Notes: generated by a model from the letters alone, not told the origin. A stretch of DNA of 64,000 nt from Haliclystus octoradiatus (GCA_916610825.1 OU744448.1:31693160-31757159); one strand, 5' to 3'. Shown: positions 1 through 13,200, counted from the first letter of the stretch. Numbers and translations: made by a program.

Positions 1-665
1 AAAGTTTTCAATCGAAATTTGAGCAAGAGGACGCCTCGCAAAGGTAACATATTATTTAAACTTTGCTTACTTCAAATTAAACATTTTCTAACATAATAAT
101 TACACTAACATGCCAATTGCAGGTCTGTCAAATTTGTTGATGATTTTCTTTCCAACAACTACTGCATGAAATCTCAAAGTGGCCATGTTTCTGTTGGGCC
201 TCCCGGCAGCGGCAAAACAAGGTTATTGTTAACGACATTGGCTCATGCCTTAAGTAAAGACATAAAATGTATGCTGACATCGTCAACGGCAGGTTACGCA
301 CGAATTCTTGGTGGCGAACATGCTCATTTTTTATTTAGCATACCGGTACCTCAAACAGCTATACATTCTGTCCCATCAATGACACAACAAACTTACCATC
401 GACTAATAACTAACCCGGTGAAGTATCATTGCTTGAAGAATATTAACGTGCTCTTTGTTGAAGAGCTGGGGATGTTTTCCACAGAACTTTTGACAGTGAT
501 GGATACTGTGCTGAAAATGGTGAGGCAAAATTTACAACCATTTGGTGGTGTTTACATTGTTGGTAGTGGAGATAAACATACTATTCCTCGATATGCCATC
601 TAAAAGAGTCAGCAATTAACAGTTCAATCTTTAAACACTACTTTCTCATTGTTTTTCGTGTAGGG

Positions 666-2212
666 CAGGCCCGGATAGAGGGGGGTCTCGTATGTCAATT
701 GACAAACGTTCCTTTTCTCTCAATGACGTAATCATGACGTAATCTGGTTTTCTGCATAATCATGTCTATAAAGTAGGGCCTTTTAATTGAATGGTCATTG
801 CAAACGTCATCGCTCCCTATACTTATTCAATTGATCAAATGATCTCAGTCCGCTGTGATTGGGTAACGATCAGAGACTTTAACAATTGACCTACTTTGAT
901 AACAATTGACATGATTTCTGTTTGGCACCTGATTGGTTAAAGATTGAAATTTTGATTCTCTTCGATAACAATTGACAAACTTTGTAACAATCGTGACATA
1001 GAAAATGTCAAACTGCAGATTGAGGCAAGTATTTGATTGGCAGAAACTCAAGCCTGTCCTTGCTTTACGCAATATGATTGGTTCTTAAACAATTGACAAA
1101 CTACTTCAATCTTGGACATATTTGACAGAGAGATAATCTGAACAAGTGCACATGATCGTTAAAGAAATTCAAAAACAACGAGCGGTAAACTTACTTGTTT
1201 TGACACACGGTCATTTTGTTGGCGTGCAGTCAGGAGCCATGACTGCTGTTTTGAACACTTACTCACTTAGTATACAGTATATTCGAACATTTAAGCTATT
1301 ATCTGAGCTTTGATACGTGGTGGAGGATTATCATAGAAGGACATCAGACGGCGAACGTTATTTTATCTGCAGTTTTGGTCAAATCGTAAAATCGATTCAA
1401 GTTGTCATTTTCCCATATATATGTCCTCGAGAATATGGAATTACCAATGCGACTGTTAACTTTGTGAAACAAAAATAATTGGTATCTCGCTATTCATTTA
1501 CATTATTGGTTTGCTTTACAAGTTTATCGCAGCTCAATGAATTGTTTACTAAGCTACACATTTTTTCTCTGGATGCCTAATTATGAACTGATATCCAGTT
1601 ATAGCAAACTCAAAACTGGGTAATCATTAATTAAGAAAGAGATGTTGGCTTCTTTCCTAGAATATGAGCCTACTGTATCAATACGAGATGAATATGATCA
1701 CTGCTCAAATGATCTCATGTACGTTTGTTTTGATTTTGATTTATTGGATTGTGGAGAACCGTAGAACTGATTCCAGCGGCGATTAGCTACGATTAGTAGT
1801 CAAAGATCAGAAGGAACATCAGTGCTGTTTGTTGATGATTAATTTAACAAGCTAAATATACTATTTAATTTATATTTTATCATTATGCTTTTAAATTTGA
1901 TTGAACAACGTACATAACATATATTTACACTTTCGCCAAGATAGATTTCAGTTTGCACGCAGGCTAATATTGCCTTGATTTGGTAATTCAATGTAACGGT
2001 ATCAAATTTAGAAATAGAAACAATAAAATATTCCCTTTTTATTAAACAAAATAAATGATGAGGGGAGTTGCTGGTGCCGGGGGACTGTTAAATAACTACT
2101 TATTTCCTCTTCCAGGGCCATTGCAGTAGGGGGGTTTCGTCCCCTAATATGGGCGTGGCGATTTGATTACGTCATTTTGACAGGGGTATTCAAAATCCTG
2201 TATCCGGGCCTG
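666..2212. mobile_element. non-autonomous hAT transposon, 1,547 bp
   Basis: Perfect 12-bp terminal inverted repeats CAGGCCCGGATA (666-677) and TATCCGGGCCTG (2201-2212) are flanked by an exact 8-bp target-site duplication GTGTAGGG (658-665 and 2213-2220). The 8-bp duplication and CAG...CTG ends are hAT hallmarks. No transposase-like reading frame is present, so it needed a partner element. The empty target, with a single GTGTAGGG, survives in the second copy of the surrounding sequence at 26340-26347, which proves insertion after that copy was made. Confidence 0.93.
694..1097. repeat. subterminal CAATTG-core motifs of the hAT element
   Basis: The motif AACAATTGAC occurs at 881-890, 901-910, 967-976 and 1088-1097. 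A related TGTCAATTGACAAA lies near 694. hAT transposases are known to bind short motifs repeated near the ends, and this one-sided cluster looks like such a binding array. The binding role is inferred. Confidence 0.55.
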
Positions 2213-5200
2213 GTGTAGGGTCACAATGTTTGGCTTGGATTTCACTTGTTTTTAAATTTTGCTATTCTGCCTCCAACAGCAGGTAATCAAGTTAATAGTA
2301 ACAAATTACCCAATCTTTTTATTTCAAAAACAAATATGCATACCAGCACTGGCATTTTTCTTCAATTCAACATTTACATTTCTGCAGGTACGAATTGTAC
2401 AAGATCAGTCTCTGCAGACTATAAATAATATGCTCAGGTCTCACCTGAATTCTACAGAATGCCAAGAATTGGTGACTATCATTTTAAATAAATGCACCTT
2501 TGTATCGACATGGAATGATGTCCCCCTGAGATTTTAAGAATAGTACCTACCAAAAAGTCAGAAAGTGACATCACAGCACAGTTAATGCTCAAAGCCAAAC
2601 AAAGTAACTTGGGGATGACGGTGAAAGCAATAAATGAGATTGAAGTTTCACCATTCAACTGGCAATCCACTTATCGTCAAGACATTGTGTCATCCATTGA
2701 CTATGACTGTCAAAAGCCAAATGAGTTATTTATTTATGTTGGGCAACACCTGCGTTTAACCTACAACAAAACATCAAGAGACAGTATCATATTCACACAA
2801 GGTACACATTCAATACAATCAAACTTTAACTTCATTGCAAAAGCTTAACGAATCGTATATCAATTATAGCTAAATGCATTTATGAATCAAAACCGCAATA
2901 CCTTATCTATAAACGTTCGTCAATTTTTATATTTTTAAGCCATGACGATCAACTGGTCTACTCTTTATTAGGCATTAGTAACTTTCTTATGTATGACTTT
3001 CCTACTTACATATGTATAATCTATTTATGTTTAAATAATTTTTGATTTTGTCGACTTACGACGCTCAATTTCTCCCCACATCAACAAGTAGCCATTTTCA
3101 ACTTTCACAAATTGGAAAAATACGGCATTGTTGTCGATATGTTTCTTTATACGAATCATTGATTTATGCATGTATCATCATGATCTACCAGGTGATGTTG
3201 TTGAAGTGGTGTCCTTTTCTTTTGTTGAAGAAACAGTGGCTGTAAAACATTTGAAAAATCCATCGCCGCATTTCACATTGTCAAGGAGAAAATGCCATCC
3301 TACAGTGACGTTGACTGGAAAGTTACAAGCTCGCCGAAATCAACTGCCAGTGAGGTACTAAACTATACCTTATCGTACTAAATTATACCTTATCACATTT
3401 AAAATTAATATTTCGTACAACATATTCGATGCAAACTAACTTGTCTTTTATCAATACAGATACCACATTTGTGCTACGATTCACAAAGTAATTGGAGACA
3501 GCCTTCCTGCTGTAGCAACAAAACTTTCAACTACAGACAAAACCTATCAGTTATGGGAACGCGAGGAGCTGCTGGTGCTAGTTTCCAGGGTAAAAGAATT
3601 GAAAAACATCTACTTTGTTGGAAACAAGCAGGAAAATGTTGCTGCCATTTTGCAGGTCTGTCTCCATCTAACATTCCACAATCAACCTGTAAATACAATT
3701 ATGAATTAGTCACATTGTTTTAAATGTACGATCAATTTTCTTTTAGACATCGCAGATAGCATCACCCATTTTTACTGCGTCATCAGAAATGATCTTCAAG
3801 TTGTCACTGAAGCACCATCGCCATGCCATCTTCTTCAGAGCCAACATTATGGTTCCCAGCTGTCCTGCCCTATATGTGTTGCGCAGTTCCTTTTGTCCAT
3901 TCATCTTTAAGATAGGCAAGTTCGACAACAGCCTTACGACATTAAAACTGTAAAATGTATGAAATGCATATACGCTGTGTATGTTGTCTGTACTGTTTCT
4001 ATGTGTATATGCAATATGCAGTGTATGAAATTCAAATTAAGTCTTCATTTATATTCATAATAGGTATGACCAACAACATCTATATGCAATTGAGAGATGA
4101 AAACACCAACCTGTTATCATCAAATCAACTCTTCCGTCCTTGGCGTACTTACGCTGTTGTTACAAACTGGAATACAAACAACATTTAATCCCTTACAAAT
4201 GCCAAAGCTTTATTAGCAAATTTAAGGGCACATTAAAATTTAAAATGTCCGCAGACAACATAATTCGTTTGGTCAACACCACGATTGCACCAAATCAGCT
4301 TCGTCTTCAAATTCTCAATGCGGTATGCGTCACACATCTCTGGTATAAATAAAAACCTCTATATCAACCAATTTTTCTAATCATATCTTACATGTTTTAC
4401 TTTCAGGCACGAACGTCAACAACTTTACCAACCATTTTGAATAACTATAGTATCAGAAAATCAACTGAAATATATTAAATAAAAATCAACTTTATAATAT
4501 GTGAAAAATAAACAATAATGCGCTATCACACATATGCATATGTACATATAAGCAAATTGACAACAGCTTTATCACCAACACAGCAAACAAACTAAACGTA
4601 TTGCAAATCAAAATAGCTTGAAAAGATTGTTCTCAAAATTGTAAATATGTAAATAAATAACATGTTGAGATTATCATAACGAGCAACTACTCAATTATAC
4701 CACTGAAGCATACAACTGAAACATTTTTCAATTTTTATTATCTCCATAATTGAATTAAATTTTGGCCATAATGCAATTGTTATGACCACAGCGTATAATA
4801 AAACGTTGATGAAATTACATTCTAAATATCACGAAGGTTTTCTGCGATCTGATTGGTCGAAAGAGCGTGCATGAAATCCTAGGGTAAAACATGGCTCCGA
4901 AAACCGGCAAAAACCGCAAGCTTCAAAAAGTTTGATCTGTGATAAAATACAGAATTTATAACTTTTTGATAACAATCCAATAAATATCTCAATAATGACT
5001 ACGATTTACAAAACGACATTTAGCTCAAGATGTTTATATTTATTGAAAAGCGTGGTAAATAAGTTATTGGTTGTGTAACATGGAAAATAAAAACACAGAA
5101 TGAAAGACAGTTATAGGCTACGCTGTTTCAAGGTAAACCTAAAATTTAAATAACAATTACTGCATTAATTTGCTAAAGAACTATTGTACCACTTATATTA

Positions 5201-5360
5201 CAGACGTTCTTGTATATGTCTTTCTTTATTCGACAAAATCTATCTTGTTGTGGGATTCTCTTCATGCTTGGTTTATGAATTGAAATTGAATTTTAAATTG
5301 TGAATTCATGAATTGAAAATTCTCCGTCGAATGGGATTCCGACATTTATTTTATTTTAGA

Positions 5361-5550
5361 AAAGGGTTACCACATGCTTGCAAATGTTTATATTCATATT
5401 TACTAAACTCGAAAATGTTGGGAGACACTCGGGAAGCTAAAAATCACTCGCTCGGAGCTCGTGATTTTTTAGCGCTTCACTCGTGTCTCCCAACATTTTC
5501 TCGTTTAGTAAATATGAATACAAACATGGCAAGTATGTGGTAACCCTTTA
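5361..5550. mobile_element. fold-back MITE, about 190 bp
   Basis: The whole element is one near-perfect hairpin. The left arm at 5361-5453 starts AAAAGGGTTACCACAT and the right arm at 5458-5550 ends ATGTGGTAACCCTTTA; about nine in ten bases pair and the loop is a few bases. The inner arms carry GTTGGGAGACAC on both sides. Reading frames across it are an effect of the symmetry and are not genes. Confidence 0.85.
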
Positions 5551-5559
5551 ATAATACAT

Positions 5560-6960
5560 CATTAACATGTAAATCGACTGTATTTTTTATTCTTCACTGC
5601 ACCTTCATTTCATCTTATTTATATTGCTTACCTTCGAAGTGCAACATAACTATATGCATTCAGACCTATCGATACATTTCGCATGAGATTAACCATCTCT
5701 CTTACTCATTAAGTGCTTATTTAGTTACTGCTGTAATTGGATTGATAATGAGGCCATGTTTTACGTCTAAAGAATAAGGAGGCTTAAGCGTAAGGACTGA
5801 ATTTCTTTTATTTCTGTAAAAAAACAATAAATGTTGATTTAGATACAAAATATGTGAATACAAAAATAAATTGATGATTAAATTATATTTATGAAATTTC
5901 GATAAGTTTTCAGTAATTAGTTTAGCTTTGAATGTATATACACATTTTGAGGATCGGATAATCTAAGGCAATTGATTATATATATGTACACAGCGTACCG
6001 TAAACCAAATGAATTTCGATACACATCTAAATGACAAGTAGGCATGAGCAATCGTGGAGGAAAATTTGAAATATGGAGGCATTATCAGTTTCTACTAAAT
6101 TATTAATTAGTTAAATAGTAAAATATAAGATTATATCAGAATGTAAGCGTGATATCATGATAAAGTTATGATAATAAACAAAATCAATCGTACTCTATCT
6201 TTGCTATATATATTGAGATTACTGAATAAATTGAAACAAGTACTTGATCGAACTTCTGAACACCTGTTATAAAGAATTAATATGAGTCAAACGTTTAATC
6301 CATACTTTTTAATATACTACATTTTGCTTTAAATTGTTTTACCTGCAACACTACACACAGGCTCCACAACCCACAGGTGCGTTCCAATATGTTGCCGACC
6401 CTCGCGCGTGTAATTCAATGTACAATTCTTGTCTTTCGTCTAAATTTTACTGTGTCTTCGTTCGCAGAATACATTACTATGCATGCATATTGCATAATTT
6501 TTTCTTCAACCAGGCCTTCTTCGACGCAGCGTAATTGCCGTCTTTCATCCTGTTTCTTCGGCCTCGCAGATCAAGGTTTTCACGGCTGACGGCGCGTTTT
6601 CATGCAGTTGACAAATATGACCAAACATCTTTAACCTTCGCATTCTGAAGACTATTGACAATTTCGTTTTTGTTTTGCTAAAGTGTATAATTCATTGTAA
6701 ATAATAACAATAATATAATAATATTAAAAGTGGGACTGCTCCACACCAGTTCTTGGTAATGAAATTAATCAGAGCATTTAAGGAATGAGAGTCAAACTTG
6801 AAACATGCTAGATTTCTGCTTCTTCAAGTTTCACATCAGAAGGTGATCATCAGGCGATTTAGTTAAACTAGACTACAACAATTCATCCCTATCCCATTTA
6901 AGCTATTATGTTTTACAGGTGATTGGTTCTTGATTATGCTATTGGTTATTCAATTATATC
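5560..6960. other. non-coding spacer
   Basis: AT-rich sequence with a GC-richer island at about 6360-6600. Short frames there have no recognisable domain and no good splice context. I see no gene or RNA gene. Confidence 0.5.
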
Positions 6961-7139
6961 TATTGTACAAAATTCCGGTTTTGATTGTTACAAGGTTTTT
7001 ATATTAGTGAGATACAACTACTTCTTGTGGAGGCATTTGGTCTATACTTAACCGAAAAATATAACATTATAACCTACAAGAAAAACAACCTACATATAAA
7101 GATTGGAATCGATTTCCAAATGCCGTCACGAGAACAATC

Positions 7140-8030
7140 TCAACTGCGTAGTCCTGCTCCCTCCCCCACCTCTTCAAATTTTGTCCAGAATATCATAAAT
7201 ACTTTGATCAGTAGTTGATCAGTTGTGATCAGGTGTTTTTAAGACTGATCAAACAAAAGCGTAACAGTTATTAACAATTTTCTTGTGGGGGGCCAGGACT
7301 ACGCAAGCCCCCCACCTCAAAAAATTCGAAAATTTATATATCAAAAGTTTGATCACGCTGTCATAAGTTCTGATCAGGCATTTATATTGCTGGTCAAATT
7401 ACGACCAACGAAATATTTGTGTTTTAGGCTCAATTTATAGCGTAGTCCTGGCCCCCACCCCACTTATTCACGCCCAATTTCGAAAATGTTCATGTCAAAA
7501 GCTTGTCTACGATGTGATCAGTCCTGATCAGGCTATAGCTAAACTGATCAATTGTAGATCAAAGAGATATTCACGTTCCACGGTACAATATTACCGTAGT
7601 ACTGCCCCCCACCCCCTTTAACCACGCCCAATATTGAACATTTTTATATCAAAAGTTTGATCACGATGTGATCAGTCCTGATAAGGCTATAGCTAAACTG
7701 ATCAACTGAAGATGTAAGAAATATTCACGTTCCACGGTACAAAATTACCGTATTCCTGGCCCCCACTCCCTTTAACCACGCCCAATTTGGAAAATTTTCA
7801 TATTAAAAGTTTGATCACGATGTGATCAGTCCTGATCAGGCATCGACTAAACTGATCAACATAAGACCCAGAAGACATTCACGTTTTCCGTACTCCATTT
7901 TAAGCGTCACCCTAGCCCCCCACTTTTTACCAAATCTCAATCAATTTTGAAAATTTCACAACACAAATTTGATCACGGCTTGATCAACGCAGAACACGCT
8001 GATATTTTACTGATCAGTCAAAAATTTGAT
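7140..8030. repeat. 154-bp tandem repeat, about six units
   Basis: Landmarks recur at a constant 154-bp step: the GTYCTGATCAGG block starts at about 7367, 7521, 7675 and 7829, with diverged units before and after. Each unit holds TGATCA palindromes, a TTCACG...CGGTAC segment and a CCCCCACCCC run. The exact spacing implies recent unequal exchange or amplification within the element arm. Confidence 0.85.
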
Positions 8031-8305
8031 AGATAACTTCAAAAATGTTTAAATGCTAATCAGAAATGTCAACAAAAGTGGTAGAAATATATAATTTTTG
8101 CTTTTGATACGATGACTGTTGGGTTGACAAAAACTTTCTGTCAGTAGATGATGTTCTTGAACAGAACTGATGAACTTTTAGTTTAGCAAAACTTTTGAAC
8201 TGACAGAACATCTAGAACATTCTAGAACATAGGAGAACCTACATGACTCCCCGCATGACTCACAATGACCATGCATGATCTAGCAGCTTCTAGCATTTAT
8301 CTAAA

Positions 8306-8460
8306 CACTATAAATACAGTAAATGAAAACTATGAGAACTTAATGTACAGTCTACTATCAACATGTCAACTTGAAATTATATACCATACCATACAAATCA
8401 ATTCAACCTACGTTGTTATTATTATTTCTTCAACATAATTCTACAGTTCTCATGAGCCTC
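8306..8460. repeat. dispersed repeat, also at 54243-54475
   Basis: Shared order of blocks with 54243-54475: TATAAATACAGTAAATG, then TGTACAGT(C/T)TACTATC, then AAATCAATTCAA-like and a GTTGTTATT run before CTTCAACAT and AGTTCTCAT. It is degraded and its family is unknown. It sits in the middle of the fold-back element. Confidence 0.5.
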
Positions 8461-8746
8461 TCCGCTTGTAATAGATTTGAATAAAAACGCTGTCCAAATC
8501 ATACATTTATGAGACTAATCAGAGATATAACTAAAAATAATTGATGCAATTACGACAGTTAATGGTTCCAACACGTCTTGGAAATTATATTAATTCTCAA
8601 TTCTTGGCATTGAAGTTTATCGCAATTATTCCAAACGATTTCGAAAGGCATGAAGTTTTCTGAAAGATGACAAGGAAGGGGAGTTATTGCAGCCTAGCCC
8701 ACCAAACCTCTCTTTGAAATGCTCTTCGCTGATTCGTCGCCAGAAA

Positions 8747-8907
8747 ATCTTGGCGTCGAATCACAGCCATTGTAGGACAATATTTTTTACACCTTTCCAC
8801 GCCCCCTGCTGATTCGGCAAAGGCAAGCTTTTGACCTCGAGTTAGCAGACTCTACTGTTTACCAAATTTACATTTTGACAGTGAGTCTGCGAGCAGGCTA
8901 GCCTGAT
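8747..8907. mobile_element. right end of the CTAGCCTGC MITE family
   Basis: This about 160-bp stretch (GGCGTCGAATCACAGCC...GACAGTGAGTCTGC...AGGCTAG) matches the right third of the complete element at 35399-35996. The left part is not recognisable here, so this is a truncated copy inside the 2.4-kb fold-back element. Confidence 0.6.
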
Positions 8908-9362
8908 CAGGACTGATCACATCGTTATCAAACTTTTGACATGAAAATTTTCGAAATTGAGCGTGGTTAAATTGGGGGGGAGGACTATGCTATAAATTGA
9001 GCCTAAAACGCAAATATTTCGTTGATCGTAATTTGATCAGCAATATAAATGCCTGATCAGTACTTGCCAGATAAATGCCAGATCATGACAGCGTGATCAA
9101 ACTTTTGATATATAAATTTTCGAATTTGGTGAGGTGGGGGGGCTTGCGTAGTCCTGGCCCCCCAAAAGAAAATCGTTAATAACTTGTAACACTTTTGTTT
9201 GCTCAGTCTTAAAAACGCCTGATCACAACTGATCAACTACTGATCAAATTATTTATGTTATTTTGGACAAAATTTGAAGAGGTGGGGGGGCCAGGACTAC
9301 GCAGGTAACAATCTCACTAATCAAAATACATCGTAACAACTAAAACCTGAATTTTAACAATT

Positions 9363-9898
9363 GTAGCAATTGTATAGGAATATAGATGTTTGATAACAAT
9401 TAAAATGGGCGAAGTTTCAGATGCAATGATACTAATTTTGTATTGTATTTCTGTTTACTGTTTTTCATGTTGTTTTGAAGTAAATAATAGCCAACTAAAG
9501 ACTCAGGCTTCGAATACCACACGATGCAAAGTTCTATCAAATCAGGTCAAATGCTGGGACTCAACCCCTAATACGAACATGAGATAATTTTTGAAATTGG
9601 GCTAAAAATGGCAACTCAGAGTTTTAATTGAAAGAATGTTTTGCTTTTTTGTCGGGAATGTGCATCTATCCAGTTGTCAATAAACCATTATCGAAAAGCC
9701 AATTCCTGAGGCACAAAATGTTCGGGATCAAAATTCTGACGGGCTTGTGTGTTGCTACGCTTTTCTCTTGTTACACTAAGTACCGCTCTAGTATTATTCT
9801 CCAACAAAGATCTCATGCATGTGTTATATTTGATAAATATAAAAGAAGAATTACTCATGCAATAATCAGAATTCAAAGAAGAGAATAATTGGACAAAT
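9363..9898. other. spacer with unsupported frames
   Basis: Two short plus-strand frames (9390-9587 and 9628-9888) show no domain, homology or splice context I recognise. I treat the stretch as non-coding. Confidence 0.4.
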
Positions 9899-10186
9899 GC
9901 AATGAATTTTTATATACATTACTTGAAAGGATAAATGCAATAGCATAGTTTAATTATATTTTTCTATTTACTGTGCAATCGTTACTGACATCCATCAACT
10001 TGTCATTATATACATTCTGTGACCCCCTAATTAAATATTGAAACAATGTGATGAATTTTTATATACGTCACTTGAAATGATATATATATCATTATATTTC
10101 CATTGAGTGTGCAATCGTTACTGATATTTATCAGCTTGTCATTACGATGTATATTCTGTGACCCCCTAAATAAATTTCAAAACAAT
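9899..10186. repeat. 149-bp tandem duplication
   Basis: Two units at a 149-bp step: ATGAATTTTTATATAC begins at 9902 and at 10051. Both units continue through TGTGCAATCGTTACTGA and end with TCTGTGACCCCCTAA. The pair lies just downstream of the stop of the minus-strand gene, so it could fall in its 3' UTR. Confidence 0.85.
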
Positions 10187-10240
10187 GTGTTTCTAACGTC
10201 CTCTTCGCCCAAGTGATGCCAATATTTAAACTTTGATGTT

Positions 10241-13200
10241 TTAAAAGTTGATTTGCGTGGCAAGGTTGCATGTGCATGGACTTTCGGTATTTGGTTTGAT
10301 TTGCTGAACGTAAGGGAAACTTCCATCACAAAGCTTGCAGCCAATCAAGCAGAAACAGTCTCTGCAAGACAAAACTACGTTTTTTCCACCAACGGTAGCA
10401 TACATGTCTTTCATAGCCTCTTGATCAAAGTCATTGTTGAGACCATTAGTCTTGATTGATAGTAGCACGATCCTCCTACGAAACAATAGACTCAAAATAT
10501 TTATTTAACAATCGTCGCTGACACATTATATTATTGGACAAAACAATGTAATCATTAAAAGTTTCTTTGGAAAACATTCTTTGGAGTACATACCCAGAGG
10601 AGATGGAATCGAAATTTTGAATCATTGTAGCCATATCAGCATGTGCCATGTTTGGAATAGGAAAATGTTCTTTCACATAAACAGGATCATCTACAGATAA
10701 ATGCAATAAAAAATGCACGAGAAGTATTTAGTGGGACAAGAGAAATGCGAATAGAAATCGAGCCAGTCTCTCTAAGTACGTTAAGTTCACGAAAGTCAAT
10801 TTTCCATAAATGCCCGCGTTATATTTGATTTATAAAATAATGAATATATAAAGTTCTACAAACGTAGTAATATTTTTAGCGATAATGTTTTCCATTGATT
10901 TGTTTCAAAGTTCGAAATTCTTCTTTAATGCAGGATAGAGCTTACTCGTATGCAATATTCCAAAAAATCTCCGTTGGGGCATGTCCCTGAACCTTCTAGA
11001 CGGAGGGACATACGTGCCCTACTCTTCCCTCCGCCCAGTTTCCCTATTCCAAATTTGCTTCCAACGGGCATGTGCTAGTTTGGCGTTATTTCATATAGTT
11101 ACCATAGTAAACAACAACAGCTTCTGTTTTGCGTGATTTGTTTCAAAGTTCGAAATTCTTCTTGAATGCAGGATAGAGCTTATTTGTATGCAAGATTCCA
11201 AATTATTTCCTAGGGAACATGTCCCCGAACCACCTAGATGGAGGAACACACGGGCCCTATTCTTCCCTCCATCCAATTTCCCCATTCCAAATTTGCTTCC
11301 AACGGGCATGTGCTACTTTGATGTTTTTTCATATAATTACGATAGTAAACAATAACAGCTTCTCGTGCAAGGTCTTGACTCAGGGTGAATTTCATATTCT
11401 TAATAACATTCACATGATAGGATTACAACATGCTGTAATAGTGACACTAAGTTTCTCCTCAAAAAAGAAATGTGTTATAATAAAGGTCCAAACCTTGCTG
11501 CAGTTAATCATTCTTTTACATTGTAAATAATTTGCTTTCATATACATACTTTCAACAAATAATAATTATTATTATTAAACTATCTTTTTATATGACAGTA
11601 AGAAAGTAATGTTTAGATTTTTAGGTTACGAAAGAGTTTATAGAAAACATAAAATAATTTTGTAATTGTCTATGAGAAGAGCGCTGAAAAAGTCCCTTGC
11701 GTCAACCATCTTTGCTCCCCATGACATTACATATATTGCGGTCAGCAGTCTATCTAAGTCTATGTGAAACACTCGAAAAGCTAAATCAAAACAACTCGCC
11801 CTCCTCCATGAGCTCATGTTCATATGAGTTTATTTTCTCTTGCTACGCATATGCCCCTTGTCCCTTAAAAACCTTATTCCTACATATTGTAATCAGTCCT
11901 GTGAAGAAAGGATGCAGTGTCAGGTTTTAAATAGAGCTTTTTCATCGGTACCAAATGAGTCCCTCGAGAATTATTTAAAGAAATTATTTAAGCCTGGTTC
12001 CCATATAGCCAATCTTTCTGCGACACTGCTCTAAAAATCACGTGACTTGCATTTATCCAATAGGAGACGATAGCGGCACATAAAAGCGTGTCCCAACTCA
12101 TGTAAACAGTTGGCTCTGGTTAATTTAACTCCAACTTTGAAATCAGCCAGGCATGTCGAACGATATGCAGTCGAAACAATAGGAAAAAGATAGATAAATG
12201 TCTACGGCTGTGACCCAGGCAAATGTCACAGGCAAGTTGACAAGTTGGCTATAAGGGAATTTTATATCCCTGGTGGAGTGTTTTGAAAAGACAGTGACCA
12301 CGGGATGTATTGTTATCCAACACCAACATGGCCGGTGCGAAGAAGTTCTATAAATGTCAAATGATGATGAACAAACAAGTATTGGCATAAGTATTGAAAA
12401 GTAATGTCTTATTACACTGACATACAACGCATGATACATAAAAAAAATGAATTTACCCGTAAGATCAAAATGAACCACATTTAATCCAAATCCCATGCCG
12501 TTTATTGTTTTGCTGTTCACAATAAAACTAGACGAAATCACAGTAATCTCGGTTGACACAAACGAATGAGATTCAATTGAGATGGACATTTCTACCTTTC
12601 CTGTGTAAGAAAACATAAACAAAATCATTTATTACACAATTCACTCAAGGGCTCAAGAACGGGTTGCCACGCTTCATTGCAAAACTATACTACATAGTTC
12701 ACTATCTATTGAAGAATGCTAGTATTCTCTTAGCCTGCTCGCAGAAAATCTGTAAATCGGAAACTATGTAAAACAGCCTAGTTCGAACCCGAAAGATTTC
12801 TGATTTGCAGAGGGTCTGCAAGCAGGCCGGCTAGAATTGTGATATGCTATGATGAGTATGATATGGTACACCAACATATTGCATATTGCTGTGTCTATAG
12901 TCTTTATCTAATATTGCTCACCATGCAATATTGAATATATGAGCACTAGAGAAGGGTGGTGAAATAAAGAAAAGCATGGCTTGAAGTGCATGCGACACAA
13001 AACAAATTTAAGACCGACTCGATTAGCTGAAGCTGAATGCTGAAGAATAGTGAAAAGGAGAGATATTTAATGTTCTGCTCGAAATAAATTTAATTTATTA
13101 AGAAGTATATGAAATAAAAAGGTTTTTAATTGTGTTATTTACTTTATTCTGTTAAAAATGTGTCAGTCATCCTCTGCAGCCTGCGATTTGGATGGTGCAC

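Larger units (their letters stand above)
1..4480 (+). pseudogene. PIF1-type helicase with GIY-YIG-like tail, copy 1 (partial, spliced)
   Basis: Exon pieces read as one PIF1-family DNA helicase that begins left of the window. Positions 1-43 splice in phase to 123-603, giving a Q-motif-like stretch, Walker A (GPPGSGKT) and Walker B (NVLFVEELG). After a gap filled by the hAT insertion come exon-like blocks at 2388-2850 (RIVQDQ..., DVPL, RIVPTK) and 3190-3354. Block 3460-3655 carries the helicase C-terminal signature (ATIHKVIGD, then LVLVSRVKEL). Block 4064-4185 has the second half of a GIY-YIG nuclease (GMTNNI, then RPWRTYAVV). AATAAA follows at about 4479. PIF1 enzymes unwind DNA 5' to 3'; fusion to GIY-YIG suggests a mobile-element gene rather than host PIF1. 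It looks broken. The element family is not assigned; a transposon or a virus-like origin are both possible. Confidence 0.65.
604..5255. repeat. large dispersed duplication, copy 1
   Basis: From AAGAGTCAGC at 604 to about 5124 the sequence is repeated at 26286-29241 with few differences by eye, apart from the hAT insertion that only this copy has. The stretch about 4845-5255 also reappears reversed at about 29249-29659. It covers the 3' part of the helicase gene and about 650 bp downstream. Confidence 0.9.
6965..9362. mobile_element. 2.4-kb fold-back element with GATC-rich tandem core
   Basis: The two ends are inverted copies of each other. The left end (6965-7010) reads GGTTTTGATTGTTAC...TTAGTGAGAT and is matched by the reverse complement of 9308-9362. 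Inside, about 7150-7560 is matched in reverse by about 8905-9305, including GCGTAGTCCTGGCCCCCC and many TGATCA palindromes. The left arm has about 120 extra bases (7012-7145). There is no transposase frame. It resembles fold-back DNA elements whose ends are tandem repeats; the family is unassigned. Confidence 0.75.

Noticed and set aside
845-1072. Minus-strand frame inside the hAT element
   Set aside because: No transposase motif; it spans the CAATTG repeat cluster and has no homology I recognise.
12765-12800. tRNA-like B box (GTTCGAACCC)
   Set aside because: No matching A box or cloverleaf; the motif lies in the small MITE at 12731-12834.
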